From contig NZ_VLIY01000008.1 of the NCBI RefSeq assembly GCF_007489285.1, positions 1-64,000 on the forward strand: DNA of 64,000 nt. Direction: 5' to 3'. Positions 1 through 12,571 of this stretch are shown here, one piece after another. The notes under the pieces were generated by a model. The model saw only the letters and a program-made list of their open reading frames with translations. It was not told where the DNA came from and did not search any database. A program made the translations under genes and the position numbers. The stretch comes from Skermania sp. ID1734 (GTDB lineage Bacteria; Actinomycetota; Actinomycetes; Mycobacteriales; Mycobacteriaceae). How positions within the stretch are numbered: position 1 is the stretch's first letter; each line of letters starts with the position of its first letter.

Positions 1-206
1 GGACTGTTCTTGGGTCGCCTGCTGCGCGGCTGCAGGGCCGCTGCCGCGCCGTCGGTTCGTGCCCGCGCGCGGATCGCGTAGAACGTTTTCCGGGAAATCC
101 GGTGTTCGGCACAGAATGTCGTCACCGCTCCGCGTGGCGCGTCATCAGGCCACTGGGCGATCGCGAGGCGGACACGAGGATCAACGGGTTCATTGGCGGT
201 CGGCAC
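1..206 (-). CDS. IS481-family transposase, 5' part (runs off window)
   Basis: Reading leftwards from GTG at 206 gives 68 codons with no stop before the window edge. A TGA lies two codons upstream, so this is the first possible start. The peptide contains RLAIAQWP, then an HTH-like stretch (FCAEHRISRKTFYAIRARA) and ALQPRSRRPKNS. This is the usual N-terminus of IS481/IS3-type transposases: a helix-turn-helix that binds the element ends, followed by an Arg/Pro-rich link to the DDE domain. The catalytic domain lies outside the window, so intactness cannot be judged. The end of the element, with repeated GGACATCGGTG motifs, lies just upstream at about 240-299. Family assignment is by motif recognition only. 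Confidence 0.78.
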   Translation of the reverse strand, partial: MPTANEPVDPRVRLAIAQWPDDAPRGAVTTFCAEHRISRKTFYAIRARARTDGAAAALQPRSRRPKNS

Positions 207-239
207 CGCTCAAGAAACCAGAAGTGTCACCACCAAAAC

Positions 240-299
240 CACTCAAAACGCCACCGATGTCCAGATACAGAACTGTCACCGATGTCCTGCGACATGACA
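240..299. repeat. Probable terminal inverted-repeat end of the IS481-type element
   Basis: Read into the element from 299 on the minus strand, the sequence begins TGTCATGTCGCAGGACATCG and repeats GGACATCGGTG about 25 nt further in. IS481-type elements end in TGT...ACA, so the outer boundary is placed at about 299. The stop codon of pknG is at 309-311. The left end and any target duplication are outside the window. Confidence 0.6.
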
Positions 300-308
300 A
301 ATCCCCAC

Positions 309-2606
<2,298 letters not shown>

Positions 2607-3596
2607 TCAGTCCTCGTACTGCGGGGCAGGCGGACCGGGTGACGGGCCGAGCACGCTGAGCCACCGGTTGTAGATGCGATTCCACGTTCCGTCGGCGCGA
2701 ATGCGTTGCAGGGTGCCATTGACGAAGCGCACCAAATCGGGGTCGTCCTTGTTGATTCCGATGCCGTACGCCTCGGGGCTTATGCTCGGGCCGACAATCT
2801 GCACGTAGGGATCCTGGGCCACCATTCCAGCCAAAATCGAGTCGTCGGTGCTGACGGCGTCTACCTGACGCTGCTGCAGCACGACGAGGCAGTCCGCCCA
2901 CGTGGGCACAGTGAGAATCGATGCGGCGGGCTGATATTGCTGGATGTGTTCGAGCGAGGTCGTACCAGTCGCCACGCACACCCGCTTGCCGGCGAGGTCT
3001 GCGAGGTCGTTGATCCCGGAGTCGCGCAGGGCGAGAATGCGCTGGTTTGCCTGGAAATACACAGTCGAGAACGCGACTTGCTGGCGCCGCTCGCAGGTGA
3101 TGGTCATGGTGCTGGCGACGATATCGACGGTGTGCCGCTCGAGGGCGAGTTCGCGGTATTTCGAACCGATAATGCGGAACACAACGCGGTCGGGGCTGCC
3201 CAAGAGGTCGGCCGCGATCTCGCGCGAGATGTCCACGTCGAAGCCCTCGATCTGACCGGTCACCGGATCACGAAAGCTGAAAAGGTTACTGCCGGTGTCG
3301 AGTCCGACGATCAGCCGCCCGTGTGAACGGATGGCGTCGAGCGCGGCACTTGGTGGTGGCGAAGCCGGATCGGGGAAGGGCCGCAGGCTCGCGAGCGGGT
3401 TGCCACAACTGGCCGTGGCCGGCGTCGGTGACGGTGCGGCGGTGAGTTCTTCGGCATGCGCGGGCATCGGGGGTTGGCTGTAGTTACCCGATACCGACGG
3501 CAGGTTCGACAACGGCGCCACCGGCGCACCGCACGCACCGGCAACCAAAGGCACAGCGAGCACCGAAAGAATCCAGCGCCGACGAACGGTTCTCAT
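2607..3596 (-). CDS. glnH: Glutamate-binding lipoprotein GlnH (solute-binding family 3)
   Basis: Extracytoplasmic amino-acid-binding lipoprotein, 329 aa. In mycobacteria GlnH binds Asp/Glu and signals through GlnX to PknG. The N-terminus MRTVRRRW leads a hydrophobic signal ending in a lipobox VAGAC. The mature part has the SBP_bac_3 pattern (LIVGLDTGSNLFSF near the start, EGFDVDISREIA, CERRQQVAFSTVYF). The ATG at 3596 overlaps the glnX stop as ATGA; an upstream in-frame start at 3641 would add 15 residues before the charged signal-peptide start and is less likely. No transporter permease is adjacent, which fits a sensing rather than an uptake role. Confidence 0.93.
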   Translation of the reverse strand: MRTVRRRWILSVLAVPLVAGACGAPVAPLSNLPSVSGNYSQPPMPAHAEELTAAPSPTPATASCGNPLASLRPFPDPASPPPSAALDAIRSHGRLIVGLDTGSNLFSFRDPVTGQIEGFDVDISREIAADLLGSPDRVVFRIIGSKYRELALERHTVDIVASTMTITCERRQQVAFSTVYFQANQRILALRDSGINDLADLAGKRVCVATGTTSLEHIQQYQPAASILTVPTWADCLVVLQQRQVDAVSTDDSILAGMVAQDPYVQIVGPSISPEAYGIGINKDDPDLVRFVNGTLQRIRADGTWNRIYNRWLSVLGPSPGPPAPQYED

Positions 3597-4978
3597 CGGT
3601 ACTCCCGTAATCGCGGCCAAATGCCCACGGCGGCCAAACAACCTGCGACCAGCCCGAGGCCCAGCCCCCCGGGCGCAAGCTCGCGAAGCGATTCTGCTGC
3701 CCGAGAGATGTTCCGTCGCAGGTCGTTTCGCAGCGCGACGATCGCCGTTCCCAAATCATTGTCCAACGCGTCGAACTGTGCCATCGAACCGGTTGACTCG
3801 GGGCCGGTGGCGACAATCGCCGCGCCCACGAAGTCGCCGACGTCGAGGGTGTCGTTCATGCGCTGGTGTGACTGCCGCCAGCGTTGCAGCGCCTGTTGGG
3901 CGTCGGCGATCTGGTCGGCGCCCGGTGAATCATGCGGATAACTCTTCAGCAATGCGGCCAGATCAGTGGTCTCGCTGTCGAAATCACGGTCGTACTGGCC
4001 GGTGGTATCGCGGCGGGCCAGCTTCAGAGTCTCCGCCGAGCGCGCCTGCTGGCCGAGAATGCGCGCCGTGGTGAGGTTTTCCAGCGGATGGGTGCCGTGG
4101 TCGAGGGCGTGTTGACTGGCGACCGACGAAATGGATCCCGCGATCGCGAACCAGGCGAACAACGCGACTATCGCGACCGTGGCGCCCACGAGTCCGAGGT
4201 TGAAGATTCGGTGCCAGCGACGCGCCACGTACACCTGCGCGAGCACCAGTGCGAGGAGCGCGCAGACGAGCAATGCAATGGCGGCCCAGGGCGGCTCCGA
4301 ATAGCGCTGCTCGATGGTGGCCACTCGTTGGGTTTGCCTGTCGTGCAGCGACTGTGCCATCGGCAGGATGCGGCTATGCATAAGGTTCGAAGCCTCGCCC
4401 AAGTAGGCCGCGCCGACCGGATGACCACTGCGATTGTTGGTGCGCGCCGTCTCGATCAGCCCCGCGTACATGGGCAGCTGCGTGGCGATCGACGTCACCA
4501 GCTGGCGGATCGGCGTGTTCGCATCTTCGGTTCCGGCCGCACCGCCGGCGATCTCGGCGGCGGCGTCACCCATCGCCTGCAGGTACCTGTTCCGGACCGC
4601 CTGCGGTTCCAGCCCGCCCGAGATGAAGGCCGTGGTCGCCGCGGCGTCGGCAATCGACAGTGAGCTGTACAAGCGCTGGGACGAGGCGGCGAACGGTTCG
4701 TCATCGGCGAGCAGCGTGGTGAGCCGGGAACTGCGATCGCCCACCGTCGATGACGCGACGATCCCCGCCGCGACGCAGATGGCCATCAACAGCACCGCCA
4801 GCGCGATCAGCCGAGCCGGCGAGGAGCGCAGGAACTCGCGGACGTCGCGTGGATCGAAGTGTTGCCGGATCAGCGCGGCCGCGGCGCGCGGGCTCAAGTC
4901 GCTCAGTTGCGGTTGCAGCGCGACTTCGGAACTGCGACGCTTCGGCAGCGGGGTGGCTGCCACTGGAGTGGTTGCCAC
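3593..4978 (-). CDS. glnX: Membrane sensor protein GlnX
   Basis: Integral membrane protein of 461 aa, first gene of the glnX-glnH-pknG operon. It has a hydrophobic segment near residues 55-75, a long extracytoplasmic helical region, two segments in the middle (about residues 230-280) separated by a short arginine-rich loop, a second helical sensor-like region, and a final membrane segment before a short basic tail. This is the architecture described for mycobacterial GlnX, thought to relay GlnH ligand state to PknG. GTG at 4978 is preceded by a strong Shine-Dalgarno-like GGGAGGTGAGG. Assignment rests on operon context and topology more than on motifs. Confidence 0.88.
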   Translation of the reverse strand: MATTPVAATPLPKRRSSEVALQPQLSDLSPRAAAALIRQHFDPRDVREFLRSSPARLIALAVLLMAICVAAGIVASSTVGDRSSRLTTLLADDEPFAASSQRLYSSLSIADAAATTAFISGGLEPQAVRNRYLQAMGDAAAEIAGGAAGTEDANTPIRQLVTSIATQLPMYAGLIETARTNNRSGHPVGAAYLGEASNLMHSRILPMAQSLHDRQTQRVATIEQRYSEPPWAAIALLVCALLALVLAQVYVARRWHRIFNLGLVGATVAIVALFAWFAIAGSISSVASQHALDHGTHPLENLTTARILGQQARSAETLKLARRDTTGQYDRDFDSETTDLAALLKSYPHDSPGADQIADAQQALQRWRQSHQRMNDTLDVGDFVGAAIVATGPESTGSMAQFDALDNDLGTAIVALRNDLRRNISRAAESLRELAPGGLGLGLVAGCLAAVGIWPRLREYR

Positions 4979-5119
4979 ACCTCACCTCCCGACCGGTTCG
5001 CCACACGACTGCTTGGGCAGTTAGTCCCATTCTTGCCCGCAGCCTTCGGCATGGGAGCGAATACAGTCATAACTAGCACCTCCGGGTGTAGGTAGTAGTG
5101 GCAGTGCGGCAGGAGACAC

Positions 5120-5809
5120 ATGCGCGGTGACGGCGACGGCTGGGCGTTCAGCCCGGATGGCAGTCGGCACTGGGGCATTCACGGTGCCGCCGGTTTGCTG
5201 TTGCGCGCACCGCTGCCCGACGGCCGCCCGGCCGTGTTGCTACAGCATCGGGCGGTCTGGAGCCATCAGGGCGGCACGTGGGCGTTGCCCGGCGGCGCCC
5301 GAGACAGCCACGAGACCGTCGTTCACGCTGCGGTGCGGGAGGCCGAGGAAGAGGCCGGGCTCGCCGCAACTGACCTGCGCGTGCGCGCGGAGGTGGTGAC
5401 AGCGCGGGCGCTGAGCGGGTGGACCTATACGACGGTGGTCGCCGATGCCTCGCGCCGGCTCGCCACCAGCCGCAATCGGGAAAGTGCGGAATTGCGCTGG
5501 GTGGCCGAGGAAGACGTCGAAAGCCTGCCGCTGCATCCGGGTTTCGCGGTGGCATGGCCCGGATTGCGCGCGGTGCAACTGCGGTTGGTGCTCGATATCA
5601 GCGCAGACCGACGCGCCTTGGCGACGGCGCTGCCGCGAACGGTCACATTGCCTGAGAAGGGGTTTGGCTGGATCCCGGGCATCGAGCGTGCGGAGGAAAT
5701 TCGCGCCATCGAGGGCGGGTTGACCGCATTGATAACGGAAACTCCCCTGCAGCAGAGCGCACTTTCGGCGAATTTTGTCGCGATAACGACCGCTGAAGTG
5801 CTTTCTTGA
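5120..5809 (+). CDS. NUDIX hydrolase (MutT-like)
   Basis: Hydrolase of 229 aa, divergent from glnX. It has a complete Nudix box GxxxxxE-x7-REAEEEAGL (residues about 58-80), so it should cleave a nucleoside diphosphate linked to another moiety. The region N-terminal to the box (GIHGAAGLLLRAP) is the usual first strand. A gene at this position in M. tuberculosis is called mutT3, suggesting removal of oxidised nucleotides such as 8-oxo-dGTP; this is inference from position and length. ATG at 5120 follows a GGAG ribosome binding site. The product ends a few bases before the promoter region of the CHAP gene. Confidence 0.88.
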   Translation: MRGDGDGWAFSPDGSRHWGIHGAAGLLLRAPLPDGRPAVLLQHRAVWSHQGGTWALPGGARDSHETVVHAAVREAEEEAGLAATDLRVRAEVVTARALSGWTYTTVVADASRRLATSRNRESAELRWVAEEDVESLPLHPGFAVAWPGLRAVQLRLVLDISADRRALATALPRTVTLPEKGFGWIPGIERAEEIRAIEGGLTALITETPLQQSALSANFVAITTAEVLS

Positions 5810-5942
5810 CCCGTTTTTCGGCCAATTGATCCACCGATCGGGTGCGGAAAGATCATTTAGCCGACTATGATCACGATATTGCAACCATTCATGCTCTGTT
5901 TGGCTGCGCGGTCGTGTTGGGTGAAGGTGTGGAGGTGGGTTC

Positions 5943-6527
5943 GTGGTAATGGGACGGTACGGGTTCGGGGGTGCTCGCTTAGCCGGCAGCTTGCTGGCGG
6001 CTGGGGTACTCGCTGCGCTGCCGTTCCTGGCGCCACCGGTGCCCGCGACCGCCCATGCGTTGGCGGGTATCAACGATTATCCATTTCAGACCGCGGTGTG
6101 TGTGAATACCGGCGTCCCGGTGGGATTGTGCCCGAGTTCCATGTGGGCCCAGTTCGGCGCCACCGCCAGTCCGGGCGGCTACAACTACCGCAACTGCACC
6201 GACTTCGCCGCGTTCCGCGCCAATCAGATCGCCGGCCGCATGGTCATTCCGCCGGGGTGGGGCAACGCCAGCAACTGGGCCAATGCGGCGCGGGCGGTCG
6301 GGCTTGCGGTGGACGGCAACCCGCGGGTGGGCGATGTCGCGCAAAGCTCGGAAGGCTTCTACGGGCACGTGGCGATCGTCGCCGAGGTCGGCCGTGGGGC
6401 GCGGCAAGGCCAGGTGCGTCTCGAGGAGTACAACCGGATCGTCAACGGCGCCTACGACGGGCTCTACCACAACGACCGGTGGTCTCAAATCGGCGCGTAC
6501 CAGTACATTCACGTCCTGCCCTGGTAG
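5943..6527 (+). CDS. Secreted CHAP-domain peptidoglycan hydrolase
   Basis: Exported protein of 194 aa with an N-terminal signal sequence (basic start, hydrophobic stretch, cleavage probably after ATAHA). The rest is a CHAP domain: the nucleophile is the Cys in YNYRNCTDFAAF, the His is in GHVAIVAEV, and the polar residue is in EEYNRI. CHAP enzymes cut peptidoglycan stem or cross-bridge amide bonds. GTG at 5943 is 7 nt after GGAGG, better placed than ATG at 5949. It is tail-to-tail with thiE (7 nt gap) and shows no functional link to the thiamine genes. Confidence 0.87.
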   Translation: MVMGRYGFGGARLAGSLLAAGVLAALPFLAPPVPATAHALAGINDYPFQTAVCVNTGVPVGLCPSSMWAQFGATASPGGYNYRNCTDFAAFRANQIAGRMVIPPGWGNASNWANAARAVGLAVDGNPRVGDVAQSSEGFYGHVAIVAEVGRGARQGQVRLEEYNRIVNGAYDGLYHNDRWSQIGAYQYIHVLPW

Positions 6528-6534
6528 CGGCGAA

Positions 6535-7233
6535 TCATCCCCGCGCAGCGAGCAGCTGTTGTTTCAAGCTTCGCGCGGCCGCATAGGGATCGTCGGCCTG
6601 GGTGATCGCCCGGACGACCACAATTCTCCGTGCGCCAGCCGCGATGACCTCGGGTAACCGAGCCTGATCGATCCCGCCGATGGCGAACCATGGCCGCGAC
6701 GGTGCCGAATCCGCCGTCGACCTGAGCAGATCCAGCCCGACGGCCGACCGCCCCGGCTTGGTGGGAGTCGCCCAGACCGGTCCGGTGCAGAAGTAGTCGG
6801 TGCCTTCCTCGATCGAGGCCAGCCCGGCTTGGCCGCGGCTGTGCGTCGAGCGGCCGATCACCACCTCCGGTCCCAGAATCTGCCGGGCATAGTGCACGGG
6901 CAGGTCGCCCTGGCCCAGGTGCAGCACATCGGCGCCGGCCGCGAGCGCCACGTCGGCGCGGTCGTTGACGGCGAGCAGGGCGCCGTGCCGCCGGGTGGCG
7001 GCCCGCAGCTCGGCGAGCGCGCCGAGTTCGTCCTTCACCTCGAGCCGACCGAACCGCTGCTCCCCGGCGGAGCCCTTGTCGCGCAACTGGATGATGTCGA
7101 CTCCGCCAGCGAGCGCCGCCTCAGCGAACTTCGCCAGATCGCCGCGGTCGCGCCGAGCGTCGGTACACAGGTACAGCTGCGCGGAGGCCAAACGCTCGCG
7201 CGGCGTCAACCGGCCGGAATGGGTGGCATGCAC
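6535..7233 (-). CDS. thiE: Thiamine-phosphate synthase ThiE
   Basis: Joins HMP-pyrophosphate and thiazole phosphate to give thiamine phosphate. The 232-aa product has the ThiE TIM-barrel motifs: LYLCTDAR at the N-terminus, [11 protein letters not shown] (pyrophosphate region), [44 protein letters not shown] and FAIGGI. The reading frame stays open much further upstream, across thiO, but homology begins only near GTG 7233. This GTG has no ribosome binding site and lies 7 nt after a TACCGT hexamer, suggesting a leaderless mRNA. It is divergent from thiOSG, with 67 bp between the starts. Confidence 0.95.
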   Translation of the reverse strand: MHATHSGRLTPRERLASAQLYLCTDARRDRGDLAKFAEAALAGGVDIIQLRDKGSAGEQRFGRLEVKDELGALAELRAATRRHGALLAVNDRADVALAAGADVLHLGQGDLPVHYARQILGPEVVIGRSTHSRGQAGLASIEEGTDYFCTGPVWATPTKPGRSAVGLDLLRSTADSAPSRPWFAIGGIDQARLPEVIAAGARRIVVVRAITQADDPYAAARSLKQQLLAARG

Positions 7234-7240
7234 GGTTCCG

Positions 7241-7246
7241 ACGGTA
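7241..7246 (-). promoter_or_regulatory. -10 element of thiE, leaderless geometry
   Basis: TACCGT fits the actinobacterial -10 consensus TANNNT and ends 7 nt before the thiE GTG, so transcription would begin at or next to the start codon. Confidence 0.5.
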
Positions 7247-7300
7247 GCGTCTACCGTGAAGATTGCGGTAGGAGCAGCGGTGGGGAGCGAGGTGAAACGT

Positions 7301-8376
7301 ATGCGCCCGCGGGCAACTCTCGCGGTGGTCGGCGGTGGTGTCATCGGCCTGGCCATCGCCTGGCGTGCCGCTGAGACAGGCTGGCGCGTCACGTTGTACG
7401 ACCCCGCGCCCGGCTCCGGCGCGTCCCATGTCGCCGGTGGAATGCTTGCGCCGCTCTCGGAGGGTTGGCCCGGTGAGGAACTGGTGCTCGACCTCGGTGC
7501 CGCGTCGCTGCAACGGTGGCCCGACTTTGCCGCCCGGCTCCAGCAGGCCACGGGCATCGACGTGTTCAGCGCACGCGAGTCGCTGACCGTCGCGTTGGAC
7601 GGTGCAGATGCGGCGGACCTGCGCACGATCGCGGACTGTGTGGGCCGGCAGGGATACGAACTGCGCATCATCGACCGGGCAGGGTTGCGGGCGGCCGAGC
7701 CCGCCCTGGCCCGCAGCGCGCGCCTCGGGTTGCTCGCCGCCGACGAGCTGGCCGTAGACAACCGGGCCTTGGTGGCTGCTCTCCGGCGAGCATGCGCGGG
7801 CGCGGGCGTTGACCTGGTCGAGCGGGCCATCACCGACATCGACGCGCTGGCCGAAGAACAGGTTGTGCTGGCGGCCGGGTACTCGTCGGCGAAGCTGTGG
7901 CCGCGCTTGCCGATCCGGCCGGTGAAGGGCGAGATTCTGCGACTGCGTCGCCGTCGCGGTGTGGCGCCCGGGCCGTCGCGAGTGATTCGGGCGCGCGTGC
8001 ACGGTCGACCGGTCTACCTGGTCCCCCGTGCGGACGGCGTCGTGGTGGGCGCGACACAGTACGAGGCCGGCGTGGACACCACCGTCACCGTCGGGGGAGT
8101 GCGTGACCTCATCGCCGATGCCCAAGCCATCCTGCCGAGCGTCGCCGAATACGAACTAGCCGAGTCCGCCGCCGGATTGCGGCCGATGACGCCGGACAAC
8201 CTGCCCTTGATCGGGCGCCTGACGGACCGGGTGGTGGTCGCGTCGGGCCACGGCCGCAACGGGATCTTGCTGACCGCGATCACGGTTGACGCGGTGCTGG
8301 CCCAGCTCGAGGGAAATCAGCTGCTGGAAGCGAAAAGCGCCGATCCGCAACGCTTCACCGATGAGAAGGAGCGCCG

Positions 8377-8380
<4 letters not shown>
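7301..8380 (+). CDS. thiO: Glycine oxidase ThiO
   Basis: FAD enzyme (359 aa) that oxidises glycine to the dehydroglycine used for thiazole synthesis. The N-terminal Rossmann motif is [17 protein letters not shown], and the DAO-family C-terminus has [16 protein letters not shown] and [14 protein letters not shown] at 7301 has GAGGTGA 5 nt upstream; GTGs a few codons earlier would overlap that site. It is first of the thiO-thiS-thiG operon and its stop overlaps the thiS ATG as ATGA, so the three products are translationally coupled. Confidence 0.94.
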
Positions 8381-9349
<969 letters not shown>

Positions 9350-9384
9350 TGCCCCTCGCGCCGACGTAAGGAATGCTGTCTTCC

Positions 9385-10332
9385 ATGATCGAAGTAAAGG
9401 GATTGACCAAGCACTTCGGTGCCACCCGGGCGGTCGAGGACTTGACGTTCACGGTGCCGCCCGGGCGAGTGACAGGGTTCCTCGGACCCAATGGTGCCGG
9501 GAAGTCCACCACCATGCGGATGATCCTCGGCCTCGACCGGCCCACCGCCGGAACGGCGCTGATCCAGGGCCAGCACTACCACGAACTCAGCCACCCGCTG
9601 CGGACCGTCGGCGCGCTGCTCGACGCGAAATGGGTGCACCCCAACCGTTCCGCGCGGGCGCACCTGCACTGGATGGCCGCATCGAACGGCATCCCGAAGT
9701 CGCGAGTCGATGCCGTGCTGCATTTGGTCGGCCTCACCGAGGTGGCCGGCAAGAACGCCGGCGGCTTCTCGCTGGGCATGTCGCAACGGCTCGGTCTGGC
9801 TGCGGCGCTGCTCGGTGATCCACCGGTGCTGCTGTTCGACGAGCCGGTCAACGGCTTGGACCCGGAAGGCATTCTGTGGATCCGGCGCTTCATGCAGCGG
9901 CTGGCCGGCGAGGGCCGCACGGTGTTGGTGTCGAGTCACCTGCTGTCGGAAATGTCGCAGACCGGAGACCATCTCGTGGTCATCGGCCGCGGTCGCCTCA
10001 TCGCCGACACGAGCGTGCGGGACTTCATCGCCCGTGCCTCGGAGACGGCGGTGCGGGTGCGCTCGCCGCAGTTGGCCGAGTTCGGCAACATCCTCACGGC
10101 GAAGGGACTGCAACTGCGCGAAGACAATTCGGTGCCCGACGCGCCCGCTGCGCTGGTGACTGGTGCCAGTACCGATGACATCGGCACGCTTGCCGCGTCC
10201 CACGGAATAACCCTGTATGAGCTTGCCCCGCAACATGGCTCGCTGGAGGAAGCATTCATGAAGCTCACCGGCGACACGGTGCAGTACCACGGTGAAGGCG
10301 TCGAGCAGGTCATGGGAGGTGCGCTGCGATGA
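9385..10332 (+). CDS. ABC transporter ATP-binding protein
   Basis: ATPase subunit of 315 aa, paired with the next gene. Walker A is GPNGAGKST, the signature region is LGMSQRLGL, Walker B is VLLFDEP followed by NGLDPEG, and the H-loop is in VSSHLL. The long C-terminal region is typical of exporters with DrrA/CcmA-like ATPases. AAGGA at about 9368 fits ATG 9385 better than ATG 9373, which would touch it, and homologues commonly begin MIEV. The substrate cannot be told from sequence. Confidence 0.9.
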   Translation: MIEVKGLTKHFGATRAVEDLTFTVPPGRVTGFLGPNGAGKSTTMRMILGLDRPTAGTALIQGQHYHELSHPLRTVGALLDAKWVHPNRSARAHLHWMAASNGIPKSRVDAVLHLVGLTEVAGKNAGGFSLGMSQRLGLAAALLGDPPVLLFDEPVNGLDPEGILWIRRFMQRLAGEGRTVLVSSHLLSEMSQTGDHLVVIGRGRLIADTSVRDFIARASETAVRVRSPQLAEFGNILTAKGLQLREDNSVPDAPAALVTGASTDDIGTLAASHGITLYELAPQHGSLEEAFMKLTGDTVQYHGEGVEQVMGGALR

Positions 10333-11102
10333 GCGTATTGACAGCGGAGCGAATCAAGTTCACCTCGGTGCGTTCGCCGTGGTGGTGCAGCGCGATCATC
10401 ATCGTGATCAGCCTTGCCTTCGCAGCGTTCATGGGCTGGGCCGCCAATTTGGCTGTCGACAATCCGCGGGACTCGGGCGGCTTTCCGGGACTGACCCCGG
10501 CCACGGCAACCAACGGTGTCGCCGGCTTCGGGGTAATGGTCTTGATGATCCTTGCCGCGCTCACCATTACCAGCGAGTACCGGTTCGGGATCATCCGCAC
10601 CACCTTCCAGGCGATGCCGCACCGATCGACAGTCTTGTGCGCGAAGGCGCTGCTGGTCGGTGTGTACGGCGCGGTCCTGACCACCGTGCTGGCATTCTGC
10701 GCCGTCGGGCTGGCCGGGGCCATCGCCAACAGCACCGCCGGCATTCCGCTGCGCCTGGACACCGGCGAAGCCTGGCGGGCGATCTACGGCCTGCCGATCT
10801 ACGCCTTCCTGTGCGTGGTACTCGCTATCGGTATCGGTGCGTTGCTGCGCCAGTCCGCGGCGGCCATTTCGTTGCTGATCCTGTGGCCGCTGCTCATCGA
10901 GAGCATCGTGGGACTGTTCGGCAGCTTCGGCCGGACCGTCCGGCCGTTCATGCCGTTCACCAATGCCCAGCACTTCTTGGGTTCGACCAGTGGCGACGTC
11001 GATTTCCATTGGGGGCCGTGGGGCAGCCTGGTGTATTTCGCGGTGATCGTGGCCGTGATCTTCGGGGCGGCGCTGTTCGTGGTGAACAAGCGCGACGCCT
11101 GA
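10329..11102 (+). CDS. ABC transporter permease
   Basis: Membrane subunit of 257 aa with about six hydrophobic segments (first at about residues 20-40, last at about 235-252) and the N-terminal ERIKFTSVRSPWW pattern common in ABC-2 type permeases. ATG overlaps the ATPase stop as ATGA. With the preceding gene it forms a complete two-component exporter of the ABC-2 type. The substrate is unknown. Confidence 0.88.
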   Translation: MSVLTAERIKFTSVRSPWWCSAIIIVISLAFAAFMGWAANLAVDNPRDSGGFPGLTPATATNGVAGFGVMVLMILAALTITSEYRFGIIRTTFQAMPHRSTVLCAKALLVGVYGAVLTTVLAFCAVGLAGAIANSTAGIPLRLDTGEAWRAIYGLPIYAFLCVVLAIGIGALLRQSAAAISLLILWPLLIESIVGLFGSFGRTVRPFMPFTNAQHFLGSTSGDVDFHWGPWGSLVYFAVIVAVIFGAALFVVNKRDA

Positions 11103-11107
11103 GCGGT

Positions 11108-12532
11108 ATGCGCGTCGGGCGGGTGGCGGTGGCGGGCCTGCTGGTTTGCGGGCTCGCCGTTGCGTGCGGCAGCGAACCGAATCGGTCGATCTCCGCGGAC
11201 GCGGTGGCGGCCGGCATCACGCAAGACGCCCTGGGCGCTGATCTGCACGATCTGCAACGCATCGCTGATCAGCACGACGGCAACCGGTCGGTGGCGACGG
11301 CCGGGTACGACGCCAGTGTCGACTACATCGCCACGAAGCTCCGCAAACGCGGATTCGATGTGCAGACTCCGGAATTCGACGTCTCGGACTTCCGGGTCGG
11401 CACCCACAGCCTGGTCGTCGACGGCCGACTGGTCCCGGTGGACGCGGTGGCCTACTCTCCGCCGACGCCGGACCAGGGCATCGACGCCCCGATCGTGGCC
11501 GCCGCCGGCAACGGCTGCGACGCCCGCGACTACGACGGCGTCAGCGGGTCGATAGCGCTGGTGCAGCGAGGCGTCTGCACCTTCGCGCAAAAACAGCGCG
11601 TCGCGGCCGCGCAGGGAGCACTCGCCGTCATCGTGGTGAACGCGTCCGACGATCCGCTCGGCGAGGCAACCCTCGGCGAGGACCGGGGCGGCAAGATCCC
11701 GATTGTCGGCGTCCGCCGGTCCGACGGAGCCGGGCTGTCCGGCTCGGCCCGGCTGGTGCTGCAGACCGAAACGACGACGATGCGCTCGCGCAACGTCATA
11801 GCGCAGACGAAGACCGGTTCCACCGAAAATGTCGTGATGGCCGGTGCGCACCTGGACAGCGTGCCTCAGGGGCCGGGCATCAACGACAACGGAACGGGGA
11901 CAGCCGCGATCCTCGAGACCGCGCTCGAGATGGGGCCGTCGCCGCCGGTAGCGAACGCGGTGCGGTTCGCCTGGTGGGGTGCCGAGGAGCGCGGGCTGAT
12001 CGGTTCCGACGCCTATGTCGATGGACTGACGAGCGCGCAGCGTCTGGACATCGCGCTGTACCTGAACTTCGACATGTTGGGTTCGCCGAACCCCGGCTAT
12101 CTCACGTACGACGGCGACGATTCCGACCACCAGGGTGCGCCTGCGGGTCCACAGGGCTCAGCGGGCATCGAGCGCACGTTGAACGGCTACCTGAAGCGCG
12201 CCGGCTTTCAACCGGACGGCACCGACTTCGATGGCCGGTCCGACTACGGCGCATTCATCGAGCACGGCATCCCCGCCGGTGGTGTGTTCAGTGGCGCCGA
12301 GGAAAGGAAGTCGCCGGCCCAAGCCGCCAAGTGGGGCGGTAAGGCCGACGAACCGTTCGACCCGAACTACCACTCGGCAAAGGACACTGTGGGCAGCGTC
12401 GATATGGCCGAATTCCAGCGCAATGCTCGCGCGGCGGCGTACGGAATTGCCCTGTATTCGCTGGCCATCGATGGTCCCGACGGTGTGCCCGGCCACAGCG
12501 ACCGCGCGCGGGTCCGCGGCAACGTTGCCTGA
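11108..12532 (+). CDS. M28-family aminopeptidase lipoprotein (LpqL-like)
   Basis: Surface lipoprotein of 474 aa with a signal peptide and lipobox LAVAC. A PA (protease-associated) domain (residues about 125-225, with AQGALAVIVVNASDD) precedes an M28 zinc peptidase domain. Likely metal ligands are the His and Asp in AHLDSVPQGPGINDNG, the Glu pair in WWGAEERGLIG, the Asp in NFDMLGSP and the His in NYHSAKDT. It should release N-terminal amino acids from peptides outside the membrane. ATG 11108 lies 6 nt after the permease stop. LpqL occupies a comparable place in M. tuberculosis, so homology is likely but not proven. Confidence 0.88.
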   Translation: MRVGRVAVAGLLVCGLAVACGSEPNRSISADAVAAGITQDALGADLHDLQRIADQHDGNRSVATAGYDASVDYIATKLRKRGFDVQTPEFDVSDFRVGTHSLVVDGRLVPVDAVAYSPPTPDQGIDAPIVAAAGNGCDARDYDGVSGSIALVQRGVCTFAQKQRVAAAQGALAVIVVNASDDPLGEATLGEDRGGKIPIVGVRRSDGAGLSGSARLVLQTETTTMRSRNVIAQTKTGSTENVVMAGAHLDSVPQGPGINDNGTGTAAILETALEMGPSPPVANAVRFAWWGAEERGLIGSDAYVDGLTSAQRLDIALYLNFDMLGSPNPGYLTYDGDDSDHQGAPAGPQGSAGIERTLNGYLKRAGFQPDGTDFDGRSDYGAFIEHGIPAGGVFSGAEERKSPAQAAKWGGKADEPFDPNYHSAKDTVGSVDMAEFQRNARAAAYGIALYSLAIDGPDGVPGHSDRARVRGNVA

Positions 12533-12559
12533 CGAGCGCGGGGTGTCACGGCCCTGGGA

Positions 12560-12565
12560 TACGCT
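12560..12565 (+). promoter_or_regulatory. -10 element of the nucleotide cyclase gene, leaderless geometry
   Basis: TACGCT fits TANNNT and ends exactly 6 nt before GTG 12572. There is no ribosome binding site between them. Confidence 0.5.
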
Positions 12566-12571
12566 CGTGAC

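Noticed and set aside
5810-5942. c-di-AMP (ydaO-type) riboswitch before the CHAP hydrolase
   Set aside because: Such riboswitches often precede cell-wall hydrolases in actinobacteria, but I could not find the conserved blocks and the 133-bp gap is short.
7234-7839. Long N-terminal extension of thiE
   Set aside because: The frame is open to 7839 but overlaps thiO, has no homology, and a -10 hexamer plus conserved N-terminus place the start at 7233.
10292-11107. N-terminal extension of the M28 peptidase over the ABC permease gene
   Set aside because: The extension is an out-of-frame reading of the permease; the signal peptide and lipobox begin at ATG 11108.
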